Assembly: GCA_021234155.1 (NCBI GenBank)
Contig: JAJEKV010000033.1
Span: 4,565,454 to 4,629,453 of the forward strand
Length of the DNA stretch: 64,000 bases
Direction of reading: 5' to 3'
Source: Isoetes taiwanensis
Lineage: Eukaryota; Streptophyta; Lycopodiopsida; Isoetales; Isoetaceae
A program made the translations under genes and the position numbers. The notes beneath the pieces are model-generated. The model did no database searches. It was not told the origin of the DNA and worked only from the letters and a program-made list of their open reading frames with translations. This document shows, in pieces, positions 45,600 to 56,905 of the stretch; the stretch's first letter is position 1, and each line of letters begins with the position of its first letter.

Positions 45600-47372
45600 A
45601 TGATGCACATGGGGAGAGAAACCAACCACGGAATTCTTAGCAGTACTTGGCTAAGATACTTGCGAGGTATGTCCAATGCAGAGCTATCTCAGTTGCTAGA
45701 TGAAATTCTTGAAGGTAAGACTTTCTTGAAAGTTCAGTCCAGATATTCTTGTAGGTTTCATAGCAAACAAAGAGCTATTGGTATCAAGTTTCTAATGTTT
45801 ATGAGGAGATAAATTTTATCCCATGCAAACAGTAGGAGCTTGTAGTGGACTTTATGGATTTTACTGAGCAAAGAATTATGGGCAGATTCAGATACTGAAT
45901 ACGTGAATGGCAATTACAATAAAGATCATGTGCTAGATAACTTGCCTAGTGTATTTCTGAAACTATTAGGTCTACTCTAAAGCCGAATTGTCCATCTTGT
46001 CACTAGGATTGGTATTTCAATGTCTACCTCGATTTTCGAATATGCTACTCTCGTGTTCAATGATATATGGAGTTTCACAAAAATATGAGAATATAAAAAA
46101 TATATGGACTTATTTATTAAGATAACGAACATGCAACGACTAAGGTATAGGATAGCGAGCATGCAATGACTAAGATATATCATTTGGTTATGCTCATGCG
46201 ATCTGCACATTTGCTTAATTGTTTGTGCAATTAGAACCGAATTCAAGGCGGGTCGCATATCTCTTTAGGTTCATATGAAGAACATGGCTAGTTGAGCAAA
46301 AAGAACGGCAAAGAATATCGGTACTTTATTAGCCACATGTGCATCAATAGGAGTGAGGCGCATATAATACCCTTGTTGCCTGACTTAGAACTTTGGTTGA
46401 TCCAGGTGAACAATGCTTCGAGGAGTACCCCCTTGCCTTAGATGCCACTTACTATAGAAATGAAGATGTTGAGGAGAGTATCAAGAAAAAAAATATCAGA
46501 TGTATTTTAGAGGTAAGCCAAAGCATACTTGAGAAACAATAGACATTTTCAAATGCCAGCTGAAGACTTCATATGTGTACTATATTGTTAATCAGCTGGT
46601 GCCCATTTATGGTCACGTCTCTACTGGCATAGCTTCTCGTGTGGCTCTTATGCAAGGAAAAAGAAGTGTGGCCTTTGAGAATGATGATAAAGTATGTCGC
46701 TTCTTGAGGTCATTTCTAGAAACTCTCGAGAACATAACTGGCTACCATGCCGCAGGAAGAAGAAATAAAATGAGAGAAGAAAATCCTACAATCAGTGATT
46801 CTGCTAAGCCTGACAAAAGGATTACCTAGACACAGATATATCTAATGTAGATGATATCCTAGACAATCTGGATGCCAAAAGCTACGAGGATAGAATGCAG
46901 GATCCAAAGAAGTTTTCGGAGTCAATGCAAAATAGTATTGATGCCTTGGAACCTCACTTTGAAAAGCTAGAAGTGTGAAACAGCTTGATGGCATGTTGCC
47001 CTTTTTGACAGGTAAACCCCTTAGTGAATTCAAGGACAATGAGGATATGGAGGATGCTGGTAATGCATGGAATGCAGAGAGTGGTGAAAAAATGCATAAC
47101 ATCAAGCGTAAAAAGTTTAAATTGGACCATAATTTCGAGTTCGCAAGTCAACTCAAACGTGAAATGCTTGAGATAGCAGTGCATCTTTTTCTCAAACTGA
47201 AGAAGTTGTCGAGCATGTGCGCCGTTTACCCAAGGCCATGCAGGTGGAGATTCTCCTTGTAATAGGATATCCTGAGATAGATACCTCTCATGCTATGAAA
47301 GTCGACAAGGCACATGTTCGGCAAATAGCTCTGGAACTCGGTGTAACACCAAACTCTGTATCTGAAATTTAG
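45600..47372 (+). pseudogene. Unrecognised coding-like stretch, several frames
   Basis: I do not recognise this protein. Coding-like pieces in order: 45600-45812 (TWLRYLRGMSNAELSQLLDE), about 46400-46510 (EEYPLALDATYYRNEDVEE), 46575-46829 (PIYGHVSTGIASRVALMQG), about 46830-46975 (DDILDNLDAKSYEDRMQDP, third frame), 46975-47220 (MLPFLTGKPLSEFKDNED), and a final frame to a stop at 47370 (LPKAMQVEILLVIGYPEID). The amino-acid mix is acidic/lysine-rich and soluble, unlike transposon enzymes nearby. It could be a decayed host gene, a processed pseudogene or Helitron/LINE cargo. Frame changes at about 46830, 46975 and 47170 indicate a pseudogene unless unrecognised introns bridge them. Confidence 0.4.
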
Positions 47373-47617
47373 TGACTGGCCCCCTTTTGTATTATATTAA
47401 GTTATGATGAATATGAATGACCAGATAAAATGACTCCATTTTTATATTGCTTGTTGTTTCCTTATAGCTATGTACAAACCTCTATATGCAATAAATTTTG
47501 TGTCAACGACTCCTAATTTGAATGAACAGAATTCAAGTTAAATGTAGACAAGCTGCCTAAGTATACTATGTGGGTCATATCCCCCATTGCTATCACCTCA
47601 TGGCTTGATTATACCAC

Positions 47618-48063
47618 CTATTTGTGATATGTATAATCAAAATATCTATCTTTGTCTCTATCTATGTTATCTATTTTCAAGTTTGTGGGAACCCAAAGCT
47701 TAAAATTAGAAGGAAGAACATTAGCAATGAGCCTCTCAAAGTTGTCATCATCAAGTTTATGCTCTTGAAAGAACGCAATATTCAAATTTACGGAAGAAAT
47801 ACAAACCTTTAATTTGTCACGTTTAGTATTCAAATTGATGCCTTGAAGATTCCAAGAGAGGCATCTCAGATCATATCCATAAAAGAAGCTTTTTTTGTGA
47901 ACCCCTTGAGCTTCTTCCATAAGGGTTTTGATTTTTCCAGTTCTCATTTCCTGTACGAAGCTACTTTCCAAGAATTGTCCTCTATGTCCCATTTCTCTTC
48001 ATACTCTAAGTACTTGAGATTAGGGACAATAGAGTGATCATTATTAGGGACAATAGAGTGATA
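47618..48063 (-). pseudogene. L1-type LINE: ORF1 end and ORF2 endonuclease start
   Basis: Minus strand. The ORF1 C-terminus (HSIVPNLKYLEYEEKW, stop near 47945) is followed by the ORF2 endonuclease N-terminus DLRCLSWNLQGINLN and IAFFQEHKL (47880-47740), where QEHK holds the conserved catalytic Glu. This is the downstream continuation of the L1 at 50160-51860; the plus-strand LINE at 48064-50157 interrupts it. A 24-bp in-frame tandem duplication (HSIVPNND) lies at 48015-48063. Confidence 0.72.
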
Positions 48064-50157
48064 CGGACTAACGGTGGAAGTACTAAAATGTGCAGACACC
48101 ATTTTAGTGAAGCAGGTGACAGAGATATTCAACGGGATAATACACACAGGGCTCCCAGACAGATGGGCATACAACAGGGTCATACCCCTACACAAGGGGG
48201 GGAGTAAACAGGAACCTGGAAACTACAGGACAATAATGGTAAGCTCCATTTTCGCAAAATGGTACGGAAAGGTCCTAGACAATAAATTAAAGCAATGGGC
48301 AGAGGCAGGGAATTTGAGAGCACAGGGGCAAGCAGGCTTCAGACCAGAACACTCAACAACAGACCATCTAGTAACTCTCCGGATACTAATAGAGCATAAT
48401 AGGGGCCACGGAAAGAAAGTGATATGCTGTTTCGTAGACTTCAGAAAAGCTTTTGACACAGTACCAAGGGAAAAGCTCATACAGAGGCTCATAGACATGC
48501 AGGCACCGAGAGACATGGTAGGGGCAATTGCGAGATTGTACTATAACGTATATGCAAAGATAGAAGAAGAGGGAAAGGCAATAAACTGCGACACAGGAGT
48601 CAAACAGGGATGTCCTTTATCCCCAACACTGTTTGGAATATAGATGCCCTACAGGATTTTATAGCAGAACAGCAAGGGGATGTGGACGCCCCTACACTTG
48701 GGGGAACCAAGGTACCTATCATGTTATATGCTGATGATTTGGGTATGATGGCCACAAAGAACAAGGGAATGCACAGGTTGCTGAAACTACTGGAGATCTT
48801 CTGTGAAAAGACAGGGCTAACAGTGAATCTTACAAAAACCAAAATAGTCTTTTTTGGTAACAGGAACAGTCACAAGCCATTCAAATATCTAGGGACAGAA
48901 TTAGAAGAAGCAACAGAGTACAAATACCTAGGGTATGATACGCACGGCACAGGGAAATGGGCAAAAGGGGCAGATGCTAGATTCCAAGCAGCCATAGGAA
49001 GCTACTACAACATGAAAAACTTCTGCAATAGAAACAGAATAATAGACTGGGAAATCAAATGCTACCTATTCAGTACGGTAGTCGTCACAACGCAGTTGTA
49101 CGGGGCAGAAGCCTGGGGACCGGGGTTAACAGACAAGAAGTGGGAAAAACAAGAAGGTATTTTCAGACAGTTGCATAAACAGGAATTCAAACTGAGAGCA
49201 AACACGCCATTGACAATTATAGTGTATGAGACAGGACAGAAACCTATGGAAGTGAGAGCATGGGAAAGGACCATCAGATACATCATAAGAAATAATGCAG
49301 GTGGGAAGTCAGAGAAGTTAGCAAGCATCGCAATCAACGAATCAGCAAGGGCACACATCACCACAAGCAGTGGATGGTTTAGGAATGTAGCAATATGGAC
49401 AAGAGAAATGGGGATGAATCTGAGTGAACTGATCAATGAAGGCCAATGGAATGAGGAATGGGCAGGTAAAGCTACGCGGGCATGGCTACAGAAACACACA
49501 GGACCTAAAACACTCTGGCTCATGTCAATATTCAACCCAGAGCGGATGATAGGACAACAAATGTACCAAGATAACATGCTTGGAAAATAGAAAAGAGATA
49601 CCTTAGCACAGTTCAGGATGGGGTGCCATGATCTGAGAATTGAAAAGGACAGGTGGAGGAAAATAGACAAACAGGACAGACTATGCAGAATCTGTGACAG
49701 AATGGAAGTAGAGGACGAAAACCACATGCTCAATGACTGTCCAACATACATAGACATCAGGGAAAAGTACAGGAGAGTAAGATGGGGACAACCAGTACAT
49801 GCCATAATAGCAAGGACAGAAACAATGAGAGATCTGGCAGATGCAATACGAGAGATGCTGAACAGACATCGGGAAACACACGAACAAAAAGGGCTTACGA
49901 TATGAGTTGCTCAAGAGGCAAATCATAGATGCCCACTAAACGTACAGCTTAAAGCTGTTTGATATAGATGCACACCTGCACGGCCTAGACGCCGGAACAA
50001 AGTAGGGTGCCGGCATTAATAGGAAAAAGTGAGCCTTCAGAAAAGGCTACAACAAAACAGCGTGACGAGCTAGTAGCCCCCATCAGGGAGCTCGCCCATG
50101 CTACACAAGTCCAGAGGCCTCAGGGCACAAGGGACAATAATGTATTCTATTCTATTC
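48064..50157 (+). pseudogene. LINE (non-L1 clade) with RT and CCHC finger, nearly intact 3' 2 kb
   Basis: This is a 5'-truncated LINE ORF2. RT motifs: VIPLHKGGSKQEPGNYR (about 48180), QAGFRPEHSTTDHLV (48325-48370), CCFVDFRKAFDTVPR (motif A, 48425-48470), GVKQGCPLSPTLFG, and LYADDLGMMA (catalytic YADD, about 48725). Then YGAEAWGP (thumb) and a CCHC finger CRICDRMEVEDENHML..C (49684-49740). One frameshift near 48640 and one in-frame TAG (49588-49590) are the only breaks seen. The ORF stops at 49903; a ~250-bp 3' UTR ends in (ATTCT)n at 50138-50157. The GVKQGCPLSP box and terminal CCHC without zf-RVT place it outside the plant L1 group and in the same family as the copies at 38.8, 51.9 and 54.7 kb. 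Confidence 0.85.
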
Positions 50158-50159
50158 TA

Positions 50160-51860
50160 TTATCATGCTCATAATCATCACAGAACATCTCAAAATCTTC
50201 ATCGTTAGCATAGTTAATAACTTTCAGATTATATTTTCCATGGGGCACCAGATTGACCTTTTTATAGTCATCATTCATAGCCTCCAAGTCTGGAGGATGA
50301 TTCTTAACATCTGCAGCAATGTTAACTTGCAAAGGAATAATGGAGAGAACCACATTATAAGGCATACATTGATGACCAACCTCTGTATCAGTTTGGGGGG
50401 TTTGCATCATGTGCCCTTCATTCATAACTTAATGTTTTTGGGAATCTAAATCTTCTTCCAAGGATGGGCAAGAGGATTAATATGGTCATACATAGAGCCC
50501 TTACCTTTGTTTTGAGGAGATGGCGACTAAGGAAAATTTAGAATACCGAATTTTAAGATCAAGGAACATATCATCAATTTTAACTATGATATTGTTGTTC
50601 AAATTGGAGTTAATTCTCTTGGAGACACAAATAGAAGGGAGATCATTTTGAGGGACAAAGACTTTGATGAATTCACCAGTAGTTTTACCAGTAGCATTAA
50701 GATGGCTTTGAGTCTAAAAGACATGAGGAAGGAAGGAAGAAAGGTTCTTTTATCGTCCGTGAGGCAAATTGGGATAAGAAGCCTAGGTAGTGGTGGCAAC
50801 GGAGGAATGGTTAAATCTGAGATGTGAAGAGGAAACCATTTTTATGATGTAAGCAGGCCATCCAACCACACTGGTCAATTTCCTCGTGATAAGGATGTTT
50901 TTATAGGAGCAGTCCCTACAAAAGAATCTGGAAAATCCTATCATCTAATTTCATAATGGATAAAATGGGAATATTGCTAATCCTAGTCATCCAATTCTTG
51001 ATTTCAATTAAGATTGAAATCTTAAGAGGCAAGTGAATGAAAATTCCACTGTTGGATTATTTTACCTAAGCAATGGTGTCCTTGATGGAGAGAAGATCCA
51101 GAACAGAGTTTTTTAAAATAATCGATTTACCTTTGTCCCTACCATCTGGCTGATAAGAATTGAGAAGAGCATTTTTAAAGGAAGAGGTATTGCTAATCTT
51201 GTCACACTTGCCCATAAGAGGGATCTTGGATTGTAGTAAGGTATCTGAGATTTTGGTTGAAGTTCAGCTTGAGCACTTTGGTGCAGTTTGGCCAAGGACA
51301 ACCCTTTGCTTCTCGGGGGTTGAAGTAGCCATTGCTGTCACAAATAATACATCGTTAGGAGGTTCGAGGTCATGCATGGGAGTTTCAAATGAAACCTTTA
51401 CAGCCGTGAGCTATTTAGCCGCCATCATATAACTATTGCCATCTTTGAGGTTCCTCTTGAACCCTATGATTTTATAATCAAATGTGGTTTCCCACACATA
51501 GACTAGACAAAAAGTGACCTTTGATTTCTATTCTACGAGCACTAAATCTTTAGCAAGATCTTTGATGAGTTGAATGAGCTTTGTTCTGGATTTCTTATAT
51601 TTAGACCGCATCAATCCTCTTTTGAATAACCTAATTTAGCCCTGAGGAGGTCCAGTTCTTGAATTCTGTGAACCATGTTCCACTTAAGATCTCGATCACT
51701 TGGCTTCCCTTCAACATACTGTTATTCAAGCCTCAAGCTCTCCTGTTGACATGCCAGAATCTACCATTCTTTCTTGATCCCCATACAACGTACATTTCAT
51801 TTGCACGTCAGTTGGCACATGCCTAATCCTTGCCCAAAGTTGGAGTCAGCCAACTTTAAA
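50160..51860 (-). pseudogene. L1-type LINE ORF1 region
   Basis: Minus-strand, coding-like, in several frames with stops: KSRTKLIQLIKDLAKD (about 51560), MATSTPEKQRVVLGQTAP (about 51320-51270), IKVFVPQNDLPSICVSKRIN (50665-50610), and CDDYEHDN at 50170. The order and its in-line continuation at 48063 suggest the ORF1 of the L1 whose ORF2 begins at about 47880. I see no clear zinc knuckle. A 43-bp scrap of the other LINE family is inserted at 50731-50773. Confidence 0.5.
50731..50773 (-). mobile_element. Micro-copy of microsatellite-tailed LINE 3' end
   Basis: GGTTCTTTTATCGTCCG(T/C)G matches the extreme 3' end of the copy at 54739-54770, with the same (GGAA)n-type tail on the left. Only about 25 bp of element plus tail are present: an extreme 5' truncation. 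Confidence 0.6.
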
Positions 51861-51881
51861 ATCTTTGATTGGCATGCAACA

Positions 51882-52938
51882 AAAAAGAGAATGAGAATGA
51901 GAATGATTTTTTATCGTCCACTGAGGCCAATCGGCCTATGGGACCCATAAGGAGCGCAGCAAACTTATTACTGTCTGGGTTAAAAAACCCCGCCTCGAAG
52001 GGTTTTCGAGGGAAAAACCGTGGCAGTAATAAGAATGCTATCAAACTGTACAAGTATACATCAGTGTATATATACATGTCAAGTATGTACCCGAGGACAT
52101 AGCTGATCTCGCATGTCCATAACCTCCTGAAGATATGATCCCAGCACCCGTACGGATGCTGTGCTCAATGTCACATGTAACGGCTGGCCAGGCCTGACCA
52201 ACTCAACATAGCGCGTCCGAATTTGATCATATGCTGGACAACTTTGAAGGGTATGAGATTCATCCTCAATGACTCCCATTTGGCAGCATTGACAGAGCCT
52301 GTCCTGGCGTGGCTCACCAATCCATCTGCCCATCTCAATTCGAAGATGATGTGCCCCTGTGCGAATGGAGGCAATGAGTCTGCGCCTTTTCATGGGCAAG
52401 TGGGTACGCAGGTAGCATTGCAGGCCTCATTCCAATGTGGGATTTATGTGGCGCTGGTAGTGTGCTGTCTTGACATGTTGAAGGGCACTGGCATCCCAAA
52501 GCTTGTTGAGGAAGCAAGCGTCAAGATATTGCCTCAAGCTATGGCGATCTGCCTCTGTTTGCACATGTATGCATCTGTGCTCCTGCACATTCCATCTAGC
52601 CAACCATTGACCTCTCTTTTCCCTCCAGGGCATATTGACCATATTGACCATATTGCATCGTCCATATTGACCACCTTCTGAAAATAGACAATGTGGCGAT
52701 CAAGGGCCGCCCTCTGAAGAGGCAAGAATCCTGTCTCCTGCAGTAGAATTTGATATGGGACTGTGGACTTCACCCATAGTGCTCGTACTAAGAAGGCTTT
52801 TTGGACCTGCTCCAAGTCATTCCAAGTAGCAAGCGATACTACTGGGCCCCATACTTCCACCCCGTATAAAAGGACAGGCTCCACTAAGACCTTGAACAGG
52901 TGTGACTGATGGGCCCAATCATCAACTCCGCTCTATGA
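51882..52938 (-). pseudogene. Microsatellite-tailed LINE, 5'-truncated (copy 2)
   Basis: Near-identical to copy 1. Frames 52884-52534, 52651-52427 and 52399-52079 carry EPVLLYGVEVWGP, LEQVQKAFLVRALWVKS, HLRIEMGRWIGEPR and an intact CCHC finger CQCCQMGVIEDESHTL..C. About 90 bp after 'VVNMDDA' has been replaced by CATATTGAC-type repeats (52629-52670). The 3' end is the hairpin GGCCGATTGGCC and an (ATTCTC)n tail at 51900-51884 (minus). It is inserted at the upstream edge of the L1 ORF1 region. Confidence 0.82.
52629..52672. repeat. CATATTGAC short tandem repeat
   Basis: CATATTGAC occurs three times in a row, then again as CATATTGACC after GCATCGTC, replacing a segment present in copies 1 and 3. 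Confidence 0.85.
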
Positions 52939-53500
52939 CTATAAGAAAATGAGCCTTGCTACCAATAGCATAAAGAAAGGATTGGGCCAAAGACCAACCC
53001 AATGAAGATCTATACCACCATCAAAACATAATAATCATCTCCTTGAACTCAAGGATAGAGAATTGTCTTTTGGAATCTAAATGTCCTTTAATCAAGGGAT
53101 TTAGCTATTACAAGGAGAGTGGCAATGGGGACGTACCAACGATCATGAGAGGATATGTCAACACCAACGACCCAACCACGAGCTATGTAGCCATTAGTGA
53201 ACAATCTCATATTCTTAAGCTAGAAAATAAACATGTGCCTCCTTTATTTACTGAATCATAAAAATAGTAGTCAGATAGTTATGATAACCTCTCATGAGGC
53301 ATATAATTATCTTAACCTTTCATAAGTCACTTTTGTAATGACTACATATTTTGAACAAGTAATATATGAGCCATTTATGTGATCCTATATTGATAATATA
53401 TTACTATATGTATACAAGTTATTTAATACGTCTTATATTGCGAGTTCCAGTTTTAACATGTTCCTACGGTACAATATTTCTTTTTTAGCATGTTCCTATG
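52939..53500. other. Non-coding, nothing recognised
   Basis: No supported gene. The 72-residue frame 53043-53261 has no recognised domain. Confidence 0.4.
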
Positions 53501-53835
53501 GTTTAGATTCTCAAAGGTTCTTTTGAAATCCCCTAAGATTCTCTTGAGATTCCCCTAGATTTCCAAAGGTTATCCTAGAATCGCTCTGGATTCCTTAATA
53601 TTATATGTAGATTCCCGCATATTCCCTTAGTAACTATGAAGACTCCTCTAGATTCTTCAAGATTCCATCAAGATTGGCCCAAGTTCTCAAAAGCTTCCTA
53701 AATTCTCGAAGATTTTATGAGATTTCCTTGGTTCATTTAGATTTAATGAGATTCCTCTACATTCTCCAAGATTTTATGAAGATTCCCTTACATTTTATGA
53801 GATTCTGTTAGATTTTATGTAGGTTCTCTAAATAG
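53500..53835. repeat. Diverged AGATTCC / AGATTTTATGA minisatellite
   Basis: About 20 irregular occurrences of AGATTCC, AGATTCT or AGATTTTATG spaced roughly 12-25 bp apart. No clean unit length remains. Confidence 0.65.
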
Positions 53836-54730
53836 CATTATTTTGGTACCAACATAATAACAACAAAGTCAAATCAACCTTAATCAGCAATGAAGAATGA
53901 TTAATTTAAATGGAAAACACACAACTAGATATAGATAATCTTGTTTGACATATGTTGAATCAACTTAGACTTGGATATATACATTTCTGGGCACCACCGC
54001 ATGCAGTAATACGAACATATCAAATGATCCATGCAATCAATTCCTAGATCAATGTTTTTAAAACCACCTAGCTAATGATATTGTTCACCGACCCCCAACA
54101 AGTATGACAATTAACTGGCCTATTGTGCTACATTCGATTCTCTTACAAGGTGCATCAAAGTCTTTGATACTGTTTGTTGTCCTTCCATCCCACATTTTTC
54201 AATAGCCATAAAAGAGCTGGAGCATCTACATTCAGTCACGAATATCCTCTCATGAATACAAAGGGTCCCAAGCAGGGTTGCAACATCTTCCTTTGCTTTT
54301 TGAACCAAAGGTGGAATACCACCAGCAACGCACTCGCTCTTGTGATTATATAGAAAGTAATGCAACTCCATATTCATGATGTTGTTTATAAAAAAGATCT
54401 AGCAGAGAGATTAAAAGCTGAAAACCTCTTATTATGACTATATGAGTTCTCTAATATATGTCTACGTGGTTTCAAAGTAAAAGAAGAGATTTCTTAGTAG
54501 AATGCTATTTTTCTATATATTTTTCGTGTGCTTTGCCATTTTATTGCTATTTTTGTTTTTAGAACTTGACTTGCCATTTTATTTTTCAGTAACTATAGTT
54601 TGCATATAACAATTGAGCTTATTGATGACAATGATAGCATATATCCATTTATATGCAAAATGACAGTTTTTGGCAAATGACATTGACGATGATATTTTTG
54701 GTACTTCAAGAATTCCAGATTGATTGTCTT
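53836..54730. other. Non-coding, nothing recognised
   Basis: A minus-strand frame at 54377-54120 (MNMELHYFLYNHKSE) is unrecognised and may be chance. Confidence 0.4.
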
Positions 54731-54732
54731 GA

Positions 54733-55655
54733 TTCATTAAGGAAGGAAGGTTCTTTTATCGTCCGCGGAGGCCAGTCGGCCTATGGGACCCAAATTACAC
54801 GGGTGCAGCAAGCCCGTTGCTACCCGGATTAAAAAAACCCACTTACGAGGGAAAAACCGTCGCAGCAACAAGCCTGCTGGCAGCTGTACAAATATACATA
54901 TACCCATGAATTCCCGGCACCTCAGATAGGCGCGCGGGGCCAAAGGTGAGTCCACAGATCCAAAACCTCCTGGAGGTAGGAGCCAAGGGACCGAGGTAGG
55001 AGCCAAGGGACCGAACTGACGGCTTACTGAGTAGCTCGTGCAGTGGCAGACCAGGTCGCACCAAGAGGTGGCGCGACTCTCCAATCCACCGGCCCGTCTC
55101 AAGCCGAAGATGGTGGGCCCCTGTTCGAATGGACGCGATGATCCTGCGCTTCTTCATGGGCAACTGAGAACGCAGGTAGAGCTGTGGGCCTCGAACCATG
55201 GTGGGGTTTATGTGCTGTTTGTAGTGTGCCATCTTTACCTGTTCCAGAGCATTGTGGTCCCAGAGCTTCCCCAGGAAACAAGAGTCCAAGTACCCCCTCA
55301 GCCTATCCCGGCCGGCGTCTGTGTGCACCTGGACGCACCTATGTGCCTCTACGTTCCAGCGCACCAGCCACTGGGCTCTCTTGTCCCTCCAACAAGCCCT
55401 GAGTCGTTGCGGGCTCATCGCCACAGCGTAAGCCAAGTGTGGGAGCCGAGTGTCACCCATGCTGACCACCTTCTGGAAATAAATGATGTGTCTATCGAGG
55501 GCCGCATGCTGCAGGGGCATGAATCCTGTCTCCTGCAACAAGATCTGATATGGAACTGAGGGCTTGACCCCAAGTGCCCGCGTCAAAAATGCCTTTTGGA
55601 CCTGCTCCAAGTCGTTCCAAGTCGCCAAAGACACCACTGGGCCCCACACCTCGGT
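54733..55655 (-). pseudogene. Microsatellite-tailed LINE, GC-richer subfamily (copy 3)
   Basis: Single long frame 55709-54843 with VWGPVVSLATWNDLEQVQKA, LTRALGVKPSVPYQILLQ, PLQHAALDRHIIYFQKV and HHLRLETGRWIGESR. The finger segment between WIGESR and LLVRPGLPL is deleted (copies 1 and 2 have ~35 residues there), so the CCHC motif is gone. Markedly richer in G+C than copies 1-2, so a distinct subfamily. A 20-bp direct repeat (GAGGTAGGAGCCAAGGGACC) sits in it at 54972-55014. The 3' end is GGCCGACTGGCC then a CCTTCC-type tail. Confidence 0.82.
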
Positions 55656-56850
55656 GAACCCGTTAATTGTATTTTCCTCTAAAATAAGATGATTCTGTAA
55701 ATGCTTCACAAAGATTTACCAACCCAAGAGATGCAATTCTATTAAGCATGAGCCTTCATTATTTTAGTCTCATATTGTAGAAAAATCAAGTCCCGCATTT
55801 CAAGAACCATCTTTCACACCATTATAAAATTACACAAACTCCCTCTTACATGAGTGATTCAGTGAAGAGAAATGTTGCGGCGGCAATTTCTTGTAGAACA
55901 TGAATACAATACACAACCTTCAAAAAGCGAGGGGAGGGGAGACAAAGGGAAAAAAAGTCTTCAGATTTGAACTCCAATGATGATATCCCATGGATGAGAA
56001 CATAGAAGGTAGAACAAACCTTGTATCCGTGTGTGATACCATCCCATTGGAGATGGTATTATTAGACATGCATAATAATTTATACTGACATACATCTTTA
56101 TATTAGGTTGAACTCACACTGCTGCCCAGACAAGAATGGGATTTTTATGTCTTGGCCATGGGATGGAAATGCCGAAGATGCTAGTGTTGCACTAGCGCCC
56201 AAGATTTAGTTTCCATGTCAGAGCTAGTGCTGCCTTGCTGGAGCTATGGTGATGCTTTGTTCCGACAGAAGAATATGATTTTGTTTCTTCAATGCAGGCA
56301 AACCTGCTGCTGATTAGTCGGATTTTTGCTCTTGAGCTGTAGTAACAGCTAGAAAACCCTGTTGAAACCGAAGAAAAATTTGGATCAAAGAAAAATAATA
56401 CGATTTTCAAAGTGAATCCGGCATGTATTTGTTTGAATTTTTATTCATGAGATGTATTGCAACGAGCTTTTGTTATTATAGCTTGTAAATTTGATGCTAA
56501 GACCTCCAATCAATCCTAAAACGCATGCAGATGAAACCTAGTTTTGCCCTAAGAACCTTAACTTTTGTGTTTCGATGTTTTGTGCAAACATGACACACTA
56601 CTGGCAGTGGCCAAGATATTCGACACGGGCTAGCTCCCGTTCATGATTTTGGGGCGCCCCATTCATAGCTCGGTGTGATGGAGGGCGCCAAGAAACAGAG
56701 ATGTCTAATTGGCTCAGAGTTTGTATAAAACTTGGTCGGCCAACAATGTGATTTTGCACTTATAATGTTATAGGGTATGCCGTGCATCACACCCTAATTT
56801 TGACGGCTAGGATTCGATGAGTAGGTCTAGAAATAAATAAAATGAAAGGT
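55656..56850. other. Non-coding, nothing recognised
   Basis: No supported gene; one minus frame (56410-56192) has no known domain. Confidence 0.4.
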
Positions 56851-56857
56851 CCATAGT

Positions 56858-56905
56858 TCTCTCTCTCCCTCCTTCCCTCTCTCGCTCCCTCCCTCCCTCT
56901 CCTAG
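56858..56905. repeat. CT-rich microsatellite
   Basis: Mixed (CT)n, (CCCT)n and (CCTT)n, about 48 bp without a purine except isolated G/A. Confidence 0.85.

Noticed and set aside
49062-49805. Minus-strand ORF of 247 codons
   Set aside because: Antisense to the plus-strand LINE RT; no domain.
54843-55559. Plus-strand ORF of 173 codons at 55038-55559
   Set aside because: It is the antisense shadow of the LINE frame, whose minus-strand translation has clear family motifs.
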